From positions 496,001 to 560,000 of the forward strand of contig OY970371.1 in the NCBI GenBank assembly GCA_963718695.1: a stretch of DNA of 64,000 bases. Direction: 5' to 3'. Under the pieces are notes generated by a model. The model made no database searches, was not told the DNA's origin, and was given only the letters and a program-made list of their open reading frames with translations. The position numbers were made by a program, and so were the translations under genes. Of the stretch, positions 25,222 to 33,831 are shown piece by piece. Each line of letters begins with the position of its first letter. Position 1 is the first letter of the stretch. The stretch is from Manganitrophus sp963718695 (lineage in GTDB: Bacteria; Nitrospirota; Nitrospiria; SBBL01; Manganitrophaceae).

Positions 25222-25820
25222 CGCTCCATGGCCTGGGCCAAATTTTTGAGCGTTTCGACGTTGCGCACGATATGGGACGGCTCCGTATCGGCCGGTCCGT
25301 CGTACGGTTTCCCCACCACCAGGGCATCGGGACCGAGCTGAAGGCTTGAGAACTCATCGAGGGGGGAGAGGAATTCTTTGATGCCGGCCTTCTCGAAGAT
25401 CTCCCGGGCCGCGTCCGGATTGAGCGATCGGAGTTGATAGTTCGGCGCGGCCTCCGGCACGATCTGGCCGGCATCTCCGGAAAAGGTCGCCTCATCCTTG
25501 ATCGGTTTGAAATACTCCGACTTGAGCAGAAGGAGATCGCACGGCACATTTGATTTGAGACTATAGATGTAATAGAGGATATGCTGGCGGCCGACCTTGA
25601 CGACCTTGAAGAAGAGATCGAAACGTCTGCCGTCGATATCGCCGGTGAAGTAGGGATAAACGAGCGCGTTTTCCTGCGCGACCAAGCCTTGCAGCTCGGC
25701 GGCGAGACGGAGGAAGTTTTTCTTGATCCGTCGCTTGTCGATCCAGGAATGGACCACCATCGAAATGCCGATGACGGAGAGGATGAGGAGGAAAAAAGCG
25801 GTAATTTGGCTCAATGTCAT
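25203..25820 (-). CDS. Membrane-anchored protein of unknown function
   Basis: I do not recognise this family. The 205 residues begin with one hydrophobic helix (ITAFFLLILSVIGISMVVHS, about 6-25) followed by a basic stretch (DKRRIKKNF), consistent with a single inner-membrane anchor and a soluble cytoplasmic domain. The soluble part alternates strands and short helices (GRRFDLFFKVVKVGRQHILY) and ends in a helix (VRNVETLKNLAQAMERCF). No catalytic motif or cysteine pair is visible. It is probably in the same transcription unit as tsaE (19-base overlap). Confidence 0.75.
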   Translation of the reverse strand: MTLSQITAFFLLILSVIGISMVVHSWIDKRRIKKNFLRLAAELQGLVAQENALVYPYFTGDIDGRRFDLFFKVVKVGRQHILYYIYSLKSNVPCDLLLLKSEYFKPIKDEATFSGDAGQIVPEAAPNYQLRSLNPDAAREIFEKAGIKEFLSPLDEFSSLQLGPDALVVGKPYDGPADTEPSHIVRNVETLKNLAQAMERCFIPA

Positions 25821-25840
25821 TGGGTCCTCATTTCGTTAAT

Positions 25841-25922
25841 CGTTATTCGTTAAATGTGAATCGTGAAGAAATAAAACCGTTTATTGGTTTTACGTTTAAC
25901 GATTCACAATTCACGTTTAACG
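25841..25922. repeat. Intergenic palindromic repeat overlapping the nnrD stop
   Basis: The sequence contains nested inverted elements: CGTTAAA/TTTAACG at the ends, GTGAATCGT/ACGATTCAC inside, and AAAACC/GGTTTT around a short AT loop. The nnrD stop codon (25904-25906) lies inside the right arm, so the last residues of that protein are repeat-encoded. Confidence 0.7.
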
Positions 25923-27457
25923 TAATTTTGAATGGCCTCCGGGATCTTCTCGATCAGATCGGAGGTGATCATGCTGATCTCCCCGCGGTCGGCGGCGGCG
26001 AGATCGCCGGCCGTGCCGTGGAGCATCACTCCCCCGGCGGCTGCATCGACGGGATCGATCCCCTGCGCCAGCCAGGCGGCTATCATCCCGGTGAGGGCGT
26101 CTCCGGTTCCGGCCGTCGCCATGCCGGGATTTCCGGTGCTGTTGACGCGAACGGCGCCGTCGGGGGTGGCGACGACCGTATGCGCTCCCTTTAAGACGAC
26201 GATCGCGCCCGAGCGTTTCGCGAAATCGGCCGCGACGGTGAAGCGCTCTTTTTGGATCAGGTCGGTCCGTGTTCCGGTCAAGCGGCTCATCTCTCCCGGA
26301 TGCGGCGTCAAGATCACCGGCGCCTTCCGCTTCTTGAGCGCCGAGAGATCCCCCGCGAGGGCGTTGAGGCCGTCGGCATCGACCACCATCGGAAGAGAGA
26401 TTTCCGCGATCAGCGTTCGGATCAACCGCTGCGTCTCCTCGTTCTGCGAAAGCCCCGGCCCGATGGCGACGGCATCTTTTCCCTGGGCTGCTTGAAGGAG
26501 GCTTTTCTCCGCCGTAAGCGAAAGCGTCCCTTCCGACGTTTCCGGCAGCGGAAGGGTCATGGCCTCCATGAGATCGGCGGTGGCGGGGTCGATCGATTTC
26601 GGAAGGGCGACCGTCACCAGCCCGGCGCCGCATCGGAGCGCCGCCAGGGAGGTCATCAACGCCGCCCCCTTTTTCCCGAACGAGCCGGCGATCACGAGAA
26701 GATGCCCCGCCGTCCCCTTGTGCGCCCCGCGCGGGCGGGGAGGCGGGAAGCCGACCCGCTCCTCCGGGGTGATTAATTCGACCGAGATCTTGGCCGCCTC
26801 GATCAGTGCCGGCGGAAAACCGATATCGACCACCGCGAGTTTGCCGCGATGTTCCAGTCCTTCTTGAAGGAAATGGCCCCATTTCGGGAGGGCCATCGCA
26901 AAGGTGTATTCGGCCTTCACCGCGGTGCCGAGGACCTCGCCGGTATCGGCCGAGATCCCGGAGGGGATATCGACCGCCGCCACCGGGCGGCCCGATCGGT
27001 TAACCAGGGTGATCGCCTTCGCGTAGTCTCCTTCGACCGGATGGGAGAGCCCGGTCCCGAGGAGCGCGTCGATGATCAGATCACTCTCCGACAGCTCCTG
27101 CGTCAAATGGTTCCAACGGAACGATCCGGCCACATGAAGCACACCGCCGGTTTGCATCCAGATGTCGAGTGAGGTCTTTGCATCACCGGCGACCTTCTCA
27201 ACCGGGGAGAAGAGATAGACGATGACCCGCGCGCCGCGCATCCGCAGATGCCGGGCCGCCGCGATGCCGTCCCCGCCGTTGTTCCCGCGTCCGGCCAGGA
27301 TGACCACCCGCTTGCCGCCGGCCGGGCCGAGCGTTTTCTCGATCTGATCGACCAATCCCCGCGCCGCATTCTCCATGAGCAGGAGCGAGGGAATGGCGTA
27401 GTCGGTCGTCGCCTTCCGATCGAGCTTTTTCATCTCCTCTGCGGTCACGATTTTCAT
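25904..27457 (-). CDS. nnrD: Bifunctional NAD(P)H-hydrate epimerase/dehydratase
   Basis: This repairs hydrated NAD(P)H. Starting at ATG 27457 (MKIVTAEEMKKLDRKATTDY) gives 517 residues, matching the two-domain family; the longer frame upstream would overlap acpS. The N-terminal YjeF_N epimerase has VVILAGRGNNGGDGIAAARH, and the C-terminal ribokinase-like dehydratase has GTAGHLLVIAGSFGKKGAAL, AIGPGLSQNEETQ, VILTPHPGEMSRL and the GNPGMATAGTGDALTG anion hole. The final VKREL is encoded by a palindromic repeat. It lies 25 bases downstream of acpS. Confidence 0.95.
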   Translation of the reverse strand: MKIVTAEEMKKLDRKATTDYAIPSLLLMENAARGLVDQIEKTLGPAGGKRVVILAGRGNNGGDGIAAARHLRMRGARVIVYLFSPVEKVAGDAKTSLDIWMQTGGVLHVAGSFRWNHLTQELSESDLIIDALLGTGLSHPVEGDYAKAITLVNRSGRPVAAVDIPSGISADTGEVLGTAVKAEYTFAMALPKWGHFLQEGLEHRGKLAVVDIGFPPALIEAAKISVELITPEERVGFPPPRPRGAHKGTAGHLLVIAGSFGKKGAALMTSLAALRCGAGLVTVALPKSIDPATADLMEAMTLPLPETSEGTLSLTAEKSLLQAAQGKDAVAIGPGLSQNEETQRLIRTLIAEISLPMVVDADGLNALAGDLSALKKRKAPVILTPHPGEMSRLTGTRTDLIQKERFTVAADFAKRSGAIVVLKGAHTVVATPDGAVRVNSTGNPGMATAGTGDALTGMIAAWLAQGIDPVDAAAGGVMLHGTAGDLAAADRGEISMITSDLIEKIPEAIQNYVKREL

Positions 27458-27482
27458 TGATTTTTGTCCAAAGGCATCGGGG

Positions 27483-27926
27483 TCAGGAAACCTCTCCCAC
27501 AGGGGGTGGTTTTGTGGGAGGGACCTCTCGGTCCCGAATTCCCTCATTTCGAACCAAAATGACTTGAGCAATCGAATAGTCATGATCGTGCGTGATGCTG
27601 GCGAAGACGTCGGCGACGTTTCGCGCGTCGGCGAGCTCGCGCGTCCGGCCCCAGAGCTTCACTTCCGGCTTGCCCGCCGGGTTGTTGATTGTTTCGATTT
27701 CCCGCCATCGGGTCCCCATCCGAAGTCCCGTCCCGAGTGCCTTGAGGATCGCCTCCTTTACCGCAAAACGGGCGGAGAGGTGGACATGGGGCGCCTTCCG
27801 GTGAAGACAATAGGCCTGCTCGGTCGAGGTGAAGACCCGATCGAGAAAACGGGGTCCCCATCGCGCCGTCATCTCTTGAATGCGGGAGATTTTGACCAGA
27901 TCGACCCCGATTCCGACAATCGTCAT
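27483..27926 (-). CDS. acpS: Holo-[acyl-carrier-protein] synthase
   Basis: AcpS transfers phosphopantetheine from CoA to acyl-carrier protein. The 147 residues include the Mg-binding IVGIGVDLVKISRIQEM and FAVKEAILKALGTGLRMG motifs and the late ASITHDHDYSIAQVILV. Normal enzymes end near VILVR; here about 20 further residues (EVPPTKPPPVGEVS at the end) come from a repeat at 27491-27535. The enzyme core is complete. It sits in the common pdxJ-acpS-nnrD order. Confidence 0.95.
   Translation of the reverse strand: MTIVGIGVDLVKISRIQEMTARWGPRFLDRVFTSTEQAYCLHRKAPHVHLSARFAVKEAILKALGTGLRMGTRWREIETINNPAGKPEVKLWGRTRELADARNVADVFASITHDHDYSIAQVILVRNEGIRDREVPPTKPPPVGEVS
27491..27535. repeat. REP-like inverted repeats at the 3' end of acpS
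   Basis: CTCCCAC (27493-27499) pairs with GTGGGAG (27514-27520), and GGGACC/GGTCCC (27520-27525, 27530-27535) forms a second hairpin with loop TCTC. Two abutting hairpins sharing a base are typical of REP-type units. They encode the abnormal AcpS tail. Confidence 0.55.
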
Positions 27927-27937
27927 GACTGAAAACC

Positions 27938-28055
27938 GGGGGCCGGGGGCCGGGGGCCCGGTGTCGGGGAAGAACGAAAAAGAGAGTTCCTTTGAGGCGC
28001 CCCCAGGATTTTCTTTTGGTTTTCCCCGGCCCCTGACACCCGGCCCCCGGCCCCC
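27938..28055. repeat. G-rich inverted repeat between pdxJ and acpS
   Basis: A left arm built of GGGGGCC units ending CCCGGTGTCGGGGAA (about 27938-27973) is matched by a right arm TTCCCCGGCCCCTGACACCC plus GGCCCCC units (about 28020-28055), with about 45 bases between. A related G-rich stretch (GGGGGCCAGGGGTCGGGGA) lies at 17628-17646 after the protease gene. It occupies the whole gap and shows no gene. Confidence 0.65.
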
Positions 28056-28056
28056 A

Positions 28057-28767
28057 TCATCGGATTCGTTCCTTCATCTCGCGGACGGCCCGCTCCAGGC
28101 CGACCAAGATCGCCCGGGCGATGATGCTGTGGCCGATATTCAGCTCCTCGATCTCCGGGATCCGCGCCACGGCGGCGACATTCTGATAGTCGAGGCCGTG
28201 GCCGGCATTGACCCCCATCCCGAGCTTGGCGGCGAGCCGGGCCGCTTCTAAAATCTGGTTCAGCTCCGTCCGGCGGCCTTTCCCCCAGCTGTTGGCGTAC
28301 GGGCCGGTATGGATTTCGATGATATCGGCAGAGACTTTATGGGCCTCTTTGATCTGGATCGGATCGGGATCGATGAAGAGCGAGACGTTAATTCCCCCAT
28401 CGTGGAGCAGGTCGACTATTTTCTTCAGCTCATCCCGGTTCGAGACGACATTCAAGCCCCCCTCGGTCGTCAGCTCCTGCCGCCGCTCCGGGACGAGGGT
28501 CACCATTTCCGGCTTGATCTCCAGGGCGATCCGGACCATCTCATCCGTGGCGGCCATCTCCAGGTCGAGCTTCGTCTGAATCGTCTCCCGGAGAATTTTT
28601 ACGTCTCGATCACGGATGTGCCGTCGATCTTCACGAAGGTGGACGACGATTCCGTCCGCTCCTCCCAACTCCGCCAGGACCGCCGCTGCAATCGGATCGG
28701 GTTGCTTCGCCTTCCGCGCTTCGCGCACCGTCGCCACATGGTCGATATTCACCCCGAGTCTCGCCAA
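28057..28767 (-). CDS. pdxJ: Pyridoxine 5'-phosphate synthase PdxJ
   Basis: PdxJ condenses 1-deoxyxylulose 5-phosphate with 3-amino-2-oxopropyl phosphate in the DXP-dependent vitamin B6 pathway. The 236-residue TIM barrel begins RLGVNIDHVATVREARK and contains GIVVHLREDRRHIRDRDV, TLVPERRQELTTEGGLNV, ADIIEIHTGPYAN and VNAGHGLDYQNV, all characteristic. Length is normal. It is the first gene of the pdxJ-acpS-nnrD run on the minus strand. Confidence 0.97.
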   Translation of the reverse strand: MARLGVNIDHVATVREARKAKQPDPIAAAVLAELGGADGIVVHLREDRRHIRDRDVKILRETIQTKLDLEMAATDEMVRIALEIKPEMVTLVPERRQELTTEGGLNVVSNRDELKKIVDLLHDGGINVSLFIDPDPIQIKEAHKVSADIIEIHTGPYANSWGKGRRTELNQILEAARLAAKLGMGVNAGHGLDYQNVAAVARIPEIEELNIGHSIIARAILVGLERAVREMKERIR

Positions 28768-28899
28768 GCCGCACTCCTCTTCGCCGATTGGAAAATTTAG
28801 AAGAACCCCTTTAAATTCGGACCATTATTGCAGAAACGGACCAGGGGGTCAAGGGCCGAGGCGGGGGTTTTTATCCACATTTCGGGATGAATGAGCAAC

Positions 28900-28932
28900 G
28901 TGTCGCAACGTCCCGCCGGGACGTCGCGACAC
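28900..28932. repeat. Palindrome after the glycoside hydrolase gene
   Basis: GTGTCGC-A-ACGTCCC (28900-28914) faces GGGACGT-C-GCGACAC (28918-28932) with one A-C mismatch and a 3-base loop. It starts 9 bases beyond the hydrolase stop on the minus strand. No T-run follows on either side, so it may stabilise the 3' end or be a REP-type unit. Confidence 0.55.
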
Positions 28933-28940
28933 CGCGTTTG

Positions 28941-30792
28941 TCAGGCCAGGATCGCCATGCCGGCGGGGGGGAGGTCGATTCGGACCATGGCGCGTCCTTG
29001 ATCGTATTGGACCGGAACCCGCTTGTTCCGTGGCGGATGGCGAAGCTCCGTCTCTCCCCAGTCTCCCCGGTAGAGAAAGGTCATCATCGAACCGGGCGGA
29101 TGCAAGGAGGCCTCGACCGTGATATCGGCTCCTCGGGGAGCGGTCCCATGTGTGTTGAGGGCAATCAGGACCTCTTGGTTAAAGAGGAGACGCGACCAGG
29201 CGGCCAGCTCCCCGGCGCCGGGGACGGAAAAAGGCTGCCCCAGAAAAGCGGTCTCACGGAGATATTGGCGGCCGCGCCGAAGCGCCAAGCCGGTGGGGCT
29301 GTTCTGGTTTCGAATCCGGGAGATCGCGCTGATCCGAAGAAAAGTCGGGTGATTCGGATCGAAGAAGTGGCAGCCGGCGGTCTGAAAGGCGCCGAAGCTC
29401 CCGCCGAACATCGCCTCCCGGATGTATCGGTCTTCGAAGCCAGAATCGATCGCCGGATCGTGCCGGTCTTCCGTTCCGTCGAACGCCTGCTCGGTGCCGT
29501 AATAGAGACAGGGGATGCCGAGGGTGGTCAGCTGAACCCCGACCGCGTGGGCGATCTGCTCGGCCTTGTTGGGGATTGAATTCCGCGCCGAAAAACGGTG
29601 TTTTCCCTCGCGTCCGACCATGTCGTGATCATCGAGGATCGAGATATGATAGCGCCCGGTTTCCCGGTGGCTTCCGAGGAGGTCGTGGCCGCTGAACTGG
29701 CCGAAGAACCGGGCCGGCTCGGTCAGCCCTTTGACCAGGCCGGTGAGGTTCCGCGTCGGCTCGCCGATATCGAGGGCGGCGTCGAGGTTGCGGCCGAAGA
29801 TGTCGAGGTAATCCCGGGTCAGCGCAGCCCCCCCGGTGACCTCGCCGACGAGGAAGAAGTTTTCCTTCCCGATCGACTCGGCATATTCTCGGATCGCCCC
29901 GCAGAAGTTCCGGGATCCCTCGAAGCTGACATGTTTTACCGTGTCGATCCGGAAGCCGTCGCAGTCGCTTAGCGCGATCCAATATTGATAGACGCGGGCG
30001 ACCGCCGAGAGGACCTCATTCCGGTTCAGGTTGATGTCTTTGAGATCGAAGAAGTCGCCCCGGCGGAATTCATTCTCGGGATGGAGCGGGTCTTCCCACG
30101 GCTCCGGGTCCCAGCGCCCGATCCGTCCGGCGCGGGTGTACCAATCGCTATTTTGGAACTCCTTCGGCCAGACCCCGTCGTCGAGCGAGACGATGTGGGA
30201 AGCGCTGGCGCCGGTTCCGGAGCGCCAGCCGTGCATCGGATAGGGGGGCGCATAGCGATAGGAGAGATCGCTCTTCGGCTGGCCCCCCTCATCGTAGAAC
30301 CAGTTGTTGCCGGAGTGGTTGTAGATGATGTCGAGGAGGATGTACATCCCGCGGTCGTGGGCGGCATCGACCAGATCTCTTAAATCCTGAAGGGTGCCGA
30401 ATCGGGGATCGACGTTCGAGAAAGTTCTGGATCCCATAGCCGTGATAGGTCTCCAGATCGGGACGCTGTCGCCAGATCGGGCCGATCCAGAGGGTGGTGA
30501 CGCCGAGCTCTTTCAAGTAATCGAGCTTGCCGGCGATCCCCTTGAGGGTGCCTCCCTGGAATCGCCTTCCTGATTCCTGCCAGAGTCGCCGATCGGCGGC
30601 GGTATGTTGATCGGGACGTTTCCAATCGAATAAGGGGCGCTCTTCTTCATGCCCGTCGCTGAATCGATCGGGGAGAAAAAAGTAAAGGGTCTGGTCGCGC
30701 CAGGTGGCGGGACTCGGCTGAACGCGGCCGCGGGGCCGGAGGTCGGCGGCCGAGAGGGTCGTGGGGGCGGATGGTTCGACGATGGTCGGCAT
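28941..30792 (-). pseudogene. GH13 alpha-amylase-family hydrolase with a single-base frameshift
   Basis: GH13 enzymes act on alpha-glucans. The first frame (from 30792) carries the start of the barrel, DQTLYFFLPDRFSDG and GKLDYLKELGVTTLWIGPIW. The second frame (from about 30419 to 28941) carries the rest, including MYILLDIIYNHSG, the nucleophile in DGFRIDTVKHV, the acid/base Glu in FFLVGEVTGG, and ISILDDHDMVG. Removing one base at about 30420 gives a continuous GIQNFSNVDPRFGTL. All catalytic residues are kept. There is no signal peptide, suggesting cytoplasmic glycogen/maltodextrin use. The restored protein is about 616 aa. Confidence 0.85.
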
Positions 30793-30921
30793 GGGTTGTC
30801 CTCCTGGGATTGAGGTAAGTGGCTTTCTTCAGGTTAGCGAAAATGGGCGATGGAATTCAACTGTCGGTTTTAAAAAATGATTATGTTAGAATGAAATGAA
30901 GGGTCATGATGGAGGAAAATC

Positions 30922-31515
30922 ATGCCGATCACCATCGGGCTCGGGCCCGAAATCACATTTACCAATCCATTGGGATGGCTTCGAGGGTGCCACGACCGGA
31001 TCGCGCACTTTCTGAAAGTGCTGGTGACCGTGGCGACACGGCGGCAATGGGGGGCGCTTCACCGGGCCGATCGGGAGACGCTCGAAGCGTTTCTCCGCTA
31101 CTTCCGGGAGGCGGCCCCGAAACATACCGAAGATGAGGAACAGTCGCTCTTTCCGAGGCTGAAGGAATCAACCGCTCCGTCCGCGGTCGCGTTGCGGCCG
31201 ACGCTGCATGCGCTGGCGGCGGAGCATCAGACGATCCAAAAGATCCAATCTGAGGCTGAACAGCTTGTCGAACGGTGGCTGATGGAAGGGCAGCTCCTTC
31301 CCCATGAAGGGAAGCGGCTGCTCGCGCTGCTTCCGCCGCTGCAGGGATCGTATGAAAAGCATATGGAGGTTGAGGATCGGGAGGTTTTTTCGGTCGCCGC
31401 CCGTGTCCTGACCGCATCGCAGATGGTTGCGATCGGGCGCGAGATGGCAAAGCGGCGCGGGATCGATCCCGACCTGGCGATCGCCTATCCGATGGAAGGC
31501 CCCCCCGCGGATTGA
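30922..31515 (+). CDS. Hemerythrin HHE-domain protein
   Basis: The 197 residues hold a four-helix HHE cation-binding domain with ligand-type residues in WLRGCHDRIAHFL, KHTEDEEQSLFPRL, LHALAAEHQTIQ and YEKHMEVEDREVFSVA. The C-terminal helix (ASQMVAIGREMAKRRGI) is common in this group. Such proteins bind a di-iron centre and take part in oxygen, NO or iron handling; which one is not decided by sequence. A TGGAGGAAAATC ribosome site precedes the ATG. The gene is divergent from the glycoside hydrolase. Confidence 0.88.
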   Translation: MPITIGLGPEITFTNPLGWLRGCHDRIAHFLKVLVTVATRRQWGALHRADRETLEAFLRYFREAAPKHTEDEEQSLFPRLKESTAPSAVALRPTLHALAAEHQTIQKIQSEAEQLVERWLMEGQLLPHEGKRLLALLPPLQGSYEKHMEVEDREVFSVAARVLTASQMVAIGREMAKRRGIDPDLAIAYPMEGPPAD

Positions 31516-31541
31516 AGCGAGGCGGAAGAGGAGTGAAGTGA

Positions 31542-32343
31542 ATGTACAATAAACCCCTTGTGTTGTACCATGCCGGATGCGCGGATGGGTTTTCGGCCGC
31601 GTGGGTGGTCCATCAACTTGGGATCGACGCCGACTTTCGGCCGGTCAATTATGAGCATGGTCCACCCGAAGTGACCGGGCGGGACGTGATGATCTTCGAT
31701 TTCGCCTACCCGCGGGAAGCGCTTCTTTCGATGCAGGCGCAGGCCGCCTCGCTCGTCGTCCTCGATCATCATAAGACCCATGCGGAGCTCCTCTCGGATC
31801 TCCCCTTTTGTCATTTCGATATGGACAAGTCGGGCGGGCAGATGGCGTGGGAATACTTCAAGAAGGACGCGCCGCCCCCTTGGCTCGTCGCCTACACGGA
31901 AGATCGCGACCTCTGGCGCTGGGCCCTTCCCCATTCCCGCGAAGTGAATGCGGCGCTTCGCTCGTATCCGAGAAAGCTCAACGTTCTGGGATGATCTCGC
32001 GAAGCGGGACGTGCGCGAATTGATGATGGAGGGGAAAGCGATTGTCCGCTACGAAGATCAGCTGGTGAAGTCGATCGTTCGGGTGGCAAGGGAGATCGAG
32101 TTCGACGGCCACAAGGTTCTTGCGGCGAACACGTCGGTTCTTTTCTCGGAGGTCGCGGGGAAGCTGGCGGAAGGCCGCCCCTTCGGGATCGCCTGGATGA
32201 TCCGCTCCGACGGAAAACGGTCGGTCGCCCTTCGCTCCCGCGAGGGGGGGATCGATGTTTCGGAGATCGCCAAGCGCCACGGCGGCGGGGGGCATCGGAA
32301 CGCGTCCGGCTTTATCGCCGAGGCGAAGGAGTTTGATTACTAG
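31542..32343 (+). pseudogene. DHH-family phosphoesterase with a single-base frameshift
   Basis: The first frame has LYHAGCADGFSAAWVVHQLG, DVMIFDFAYPREALL, LVVLDHHKTH and YTEDRDLWRWALPHS, the DHH metal-site motifs. The second has the C-terminal DHHA1-like SLR-S-EGGIDVSEIA, then KRHGGGGHRNASGF. The frames join if one C near 31977 is skipped (YPRKSTFWDDLAKR), giving about 266 aa. This branch (GCADG variant) is often annotated as an oligoribonuclease/phosphohydrolase of unknown substrate. It follows the hemerythrin gene by 26 bases, and its stop overlaps the convergent phosphoesterase gene by 4 bases. Confidence 0.82.
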
Positions 32344-32858
32344 ACTTCGAACGGAAACGATTGTGAGATCGACTTTCCGCCCTCCAGGAAGATCAACTTC
32401 AACCGAACCGCGTCTTTACTCCACTCCATTAAACCGATCGATCGCTTCAGCGAGAACCGCTTCGGTCCGGCTCCGCCCGGATTGAAATAGATCACCCCTT
32501 CTTTCCGCTCGATTAGCCCTTTGTGGCTGTGGCCCGAGATGATCAGGTCGGGATCGGCGCCTTTCAACTGCTCTTTCATCTCGCCGGCCGGCTTCCAGTA
32601 ATCTTTGACATTGTGAATCAGAAGGATTTCTCTTCCGTCGAGCTCGATCCGATCCAGATCGGGGAGGCGTTCGAGCGGGGTCTCGAGATCATTGTTGCCG
32701 TGAATCGCGGTGACCGGCGCGATCTTCTCCAGGGCGGAGAGGACCTCCTCGCTTCCGATGTCGCCGGCGTGAAAAATCCGCTCGACCTTGGCGAAATGTT
32801 TCAGCACCGCCGGATCGAGCCGGCCATGGGTGTCGGAGAGAATGCCGAACCGGGTCAT
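32340..32858 (-). CDS. YfcE-type metallophosphoesterase
   Basis: The 172-residue protein contains the full calcineurin-like metal set: GILSDTHG (D8, H10), FHAGDIGSEEV, IHGNNDLE, LIHNVK and ISGHSHKG with GVIYFNPGGAGPKRF. This is the MJ0936/YfcE group of Mn/Ni-dependent phosphodiesterases, active on model phosphodiesters; the natural substrate is unknown. It starts at the ATG 32858, ten bases after the DUF4864 lipoprotein gene stop, so it is likely the last gene of that minus-strand unit. Confidence 0.92.
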   Translation of the reverse strand: MTRFGILSDTHGRLDPAVLKHFAKVERIFHAGDIGSEEVLSALEKIAPVTAIHGNNDLETPLERLPDLDRIELDGREILLIHNVKDYWKPAGEMKEQLKGADPDLIISGHSHKGLIERKEGVIYFNPGGAGPKRFSLKRSIGLMEWSKDAVRLKLIFLEGGKSISQSFPFEV

Positions 32859-32868
32859 CGCGGTCCTG

Positions 32869-33333
32869 CTATAGATGTCGAAAGGGGTCGACAGATTCGA
32901 GATGGTCGATTTTCCAACGTCCCTCCTCGAAGACCATCCGGTATTCTACGGCTGCAAGCCGGGCATTGGTTCCGGCGACATCAATCTCGACCACGGCGCG
33001 CGTTTGATCCTGATCGAACCGAATTCGTCGGACGGTTGCCTGTGACGGCCGGGCGATCTCCTTGAAGCGAGCCCGGATCATCGTTTCGAATCGGTCCCGT
33101 GGAAATTCCTGTCTAAACGCCCTGGAGACGAAGCTGAAAGCGACGGTATAGTCGTCCCTTTTGAAGGCGTCAAGTTGTTGCCGAATGACCGACTCAACCT
33201 CGACCCGCGCCTTCTTCGCATCGGCGGATTCCGTCGTTAAGTCGGTCAGCGGTGCGCTGCCGGTGGCGGTGCATCCGAAGAGCAGCGCGAGGAGCAGGAA
33301 AGTCCCAGAAAAAAAGAGGTTTTTTACCCCCAC
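32869..33333 (-). CDS. DUF4864 lipoprotein (second of a tandem pair)
   Basis: Starting at GTG 33333 (behind AAAGGG) gives 154 residues with a clean lipoprotein signal: LFFSGTFLLLALLFGC, with the modified Cys in FGC. A longer frame opens at 33387 but would place 18 hydrophilic residues before the signal. The mature part VESVIRQQLDAFKRDDYTVA, then RDRFETMI and VEYRMVFEEGRWKID, matches the DUF4864/NTF2-like pattern and closely parallels the upstream gene. It overlaps that gene by 10 bases. Function is unknown. Confidence 0.8.
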   Translation of the reverse strand: MGVKNLFFSGTFLLLALLFGCTATGSAPLTDLTTESADAKKARVEVESVIRQQLDAFKRDDYTVAFSFVSRAFRQEFPRDRFETMIRARFKEIARPSQATVRRIRFDQDQTRAVVEIDVAGTNARLAAVEYRMVFEEGRWKIDHLESVDPFRHL

Positions 33334-33752
33334 TCGATCGGCCCTTTCGTTCGAACGGGGATAATTGTGATTCCGTCCACCTTCCATCCGTCGTTTTCCT
33401 GGATCATCCGGTACTCCGCCGTCACTTTTTTATGATTGAACCCGGTGATCTCGACCTGGACGATCGCGTGGGTCGGGTCGGGGGTGAAGCGGATCTCTCC
33501 GAACGATGCACGGATCGATTTGGTGATTTGCGGATAATTCGTTCTGACCATTTCCTCATACTGATCCAGAGAGGATTGATCCTGAGTTTGTTTAGACGCA
33601 AGCCGGTAGGCTTCCTCAAAATCATTAAAGTTAAAGGCGTCGAGTTGCTGCCGAATCACGGATTGGATCTCTTTTTCTTGGGAGGAGGGACCGGGGGCTT
33701 GAATCGATTGTACTGAGAGGAGGGTAAACCAGAGGATCAACGTCGGGATCAT
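33324..33752 (-). CDS. DUF4864 exported protein (first of a tandem pair)
   Basis: The 142 residues start with a short signal sequence (MIPTLILWFTLLSVQSIQA, likely cleaved after QA) followed by IQSVIRQQLDAFNFNDFEEA, DQYEEMVRTNYPQITKS and AEYRMIQENDGWKVDGI. This is a small NTF2-like alpha/beta domain of the DUF4864 type. The neighbour downstream is a paralogue sharing VIRQQLDAF, which suggests tandem duplication. It is probably periplasmic. No catalytic residues are evident. Confidence 0.8.
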   Translation of the reverse strand: MIPTLILWFTLLSVQSIQAPGPSSQEKEIQSVIRQQLDAFNFNDFEEAYRLASKQTQDQSSLDQYEEMVRTNYPQITKSIRASFGEIRFTPDPTHAIVQVEITGFNHKKVTAEYRMIQENDGWKVDGITIIPVRTKGPIEWG

Positions 33753-33831
33753 GGCGGCCTCCGGAGAAGGTTTTCTATCGTCGGATTATAACATGAGAAG
33801 CGAAGGAGAAATAGACATCTGAATTCCTATT

